From positions 1 to 5,435 of the forward strand of contig JAEYLA010000033.1 of NCBI GenBank assembly GCA_023461495.1: DNA of 5,435 nucleotides, in the 5' to 3' direction. The translations under genes and the position numbers were made by a program. The DNA comes from Bacillota bacterium. GTDB lineage: Bacteria > Bacillota > Clostridia > Christensenellales > CAG-138. Shown piece by piece: positions 4,733 through 5,435 of this stretch (the stretch's first letter is position 1; each line of letters starts with the position of its first letter). A model generated the notes under the pieces. That model searched no databases, was not told where the DNA came from, and saw only the letters and a list, made by a program, of their open reading frames with translations.

Positions 4733-5435
4733 ATGCCAAATCGAAACCTACTTGCCTTTGACCTTGGCGCGAGCAACGGACGGGCCATATTGGGCCGCTT
4801 TGACGGAAAGCGTATTACGCTAGAAGAGCTTCACCGGTTTGAAAACAATTTTATTTCCCTTAACGGCGTGCTGTACTGGAATGTGCTGGACTTTTACCAG
4901 CAGATGAAGGCGGGTTTCTCCGCGTTTGCGCAGCTGAAAGAGGGCGATCTTCACGCCTTCGGCGTGGATACGTGGGGTGTGGATTATGGCCTGCTGGACA
5001 ACAACGGCGCGCTGCTAGGGAATCCCCGCTGCTACCGCCAGGCGCTCGACGCCGATATGGAAGCAGCCTATACCGTTGTTCCCAAGGAAACGCTGTTTGC
5101 CCGCACCGGCCTTGCCAGCATGAACTTTAACACCGTCTATCAGCTCTACCGCCGCAAGCGTGAAGGGGACGCCGCGCTCGACGCCGCTTCCTGCATGCTC
5201 CTGATGCCGGATCTTTTGGGATATTTCTTTACCGGCGAGCGCGGCAGCGAATATACAAACGTCACCACCTCCATGCTCTACAACCCGGTCAAAAAGGATT
5301 GGGACTATGAGACCATCCGCGCTTTGGGCCTGCCTGAGCGCATCTTCACCCATATTGACCGTGCGGGCACGCTGCGCGGCAAGCTGCTGCCCGGCGTTGC
5401 AAGCGAGCTTTCCCTCAACCGGGCCGCTTTTGCGG
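4733..5435 (+). CDS. rhaB: FGGY-family sugar kinase, rhamnulokinase (RhaB)-like, 3' end outside window
   Basis: The first 234 codons of an ATP-dependent ketose kinase are visible; full-length relatives have about 480-500 residues, so roughly half is missing. The ATG follows AGGAGAG (4718-4724) by eight bases. The N-terminal FGGY domain shows the phosphate-binding motif AFDLGASNGR (8-17), then LYWNVLDF (48-55), GVDTWGVDYGLLD (77-89), FNTVYQLY (132-139), LMPDLLGYFFTG (157-168) and TNVTTSMLYNP (175-185), in the order seen in E. coli RhaB. RhaB phosphorylates L-rhamnulose at O1. Here the RhaB segment YRDSR is replaced by YRQAL (101-105), and the stretch before FNT is ASMN rather than FLP, so the sugar may differ. 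The catalytic aspartate and the second domain lie beyond the edge. Following a sorbose-1-phosphate reductase-like gene, a kinase making a ketose 1-phosphate would be the natural entry step. The family call is firm; the substrate is inferred. Confidence 0.88.
   Translation, partial: MPNRNLLAFDLGASNGRAILGRFDGKRITLEELHRFENNFISLNGVLYWNVLDFYQQMKAGFSAFAQLKEGDLHAFGVDTWGVDYGLLDNNGALLGNPRCYRQALDADMEAAYTVVPKETLFARTGLASMNFNTVYQLYRRKREGDAALDAASCMLLMPDLLGYFFTGERGSEYTNVTTSMLYNPVKKDWDYETIRALGLPERIFTHIDRAGTLRGKLLPGVASELSLNRAAFA

Noticed and set aside
5015..5353. A 112-codon minus-strand open frame over the kinase
   Set aside because: It is antisense to the RhaB-like kinase, which is open through the right edge and carries clear family motifs.

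Overview
The window reads as chromosomal DNA of a GC-rich member of the Bacillota, most likely an uncultured gut-type Clostridia. The basis is strong GGAGG-type ribosome binding sites at most genes, a BceR-like two-component regulator, compact operons and a classical hairpin-plus-T-run terminator. The taxonomic call is inference from style and protein families, not from a marker gene.

Layout. Positions 1-762 are on the minus strand: a winged-helix response regulator of the OmpR/PhoB class, BceR-like (61-762), followed by the first 24 codons of a gene whose start overlaps the regulator's end (1-74), almost certainly its sensor histidine kinase. Positions 763-1182 form a divergent intergenic region. 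It contains a roughly 158-bp imperfect palindrome (831-988), a short dyad (1020-1033) and a good sigma-A-type promoter (1089-1118) for the genes to the right. Positions 1183-4573 are a tight three-gene plus-strand operon: a sorbitol-6-phosphate dehydrogenase-like SDR (SrlD/SorD family), a divergent PHP-fold protein and an L-sorbose-1-phosphate reductase-like medium-chain dehydrogenase (SorE family). A strong intrinsic terminator (4587-4622) closes it. From 4733 to the right edge runs the N-terminal half of an FGGY kinase of the rhamnulokinase (RhaB) type. Its stop lies outside the window.

How the genes fit together. In the classical L-sorbose pathway, L-sorbose is taken up and phosphorylated by a PTS to L-sorbose 1-phosphate. 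SorE reduces this to D-sorbitol 6-phosphate, and SrlD/SorD oxidises that to fructose 6-phosphate. Here both oxidoreductases are present, but the neighbouring phosphorylating enzyme is an FGGY ketose kinase, a family that also makes ketose 1-phosphates, and no PTS gene is visible. The simplest reading is an ATP-dependent, PTS-independent route that epimerises a ketose 1-phosphate through its alditol phosphate. The true sugar is not settled, and the kinase has substitutions in the region expected to form the sugar pocket. The PHP protein between the two dehydrogenases has no place in the textbook pathway and lacks two of the expected metal-ligand histidines, which makes it the least explained gene here.

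The two-component system points away from the sugar operon. BceR-like systems usually control peptide-antibiotic resistance transporters, so it is probably an unrelated neighbour.
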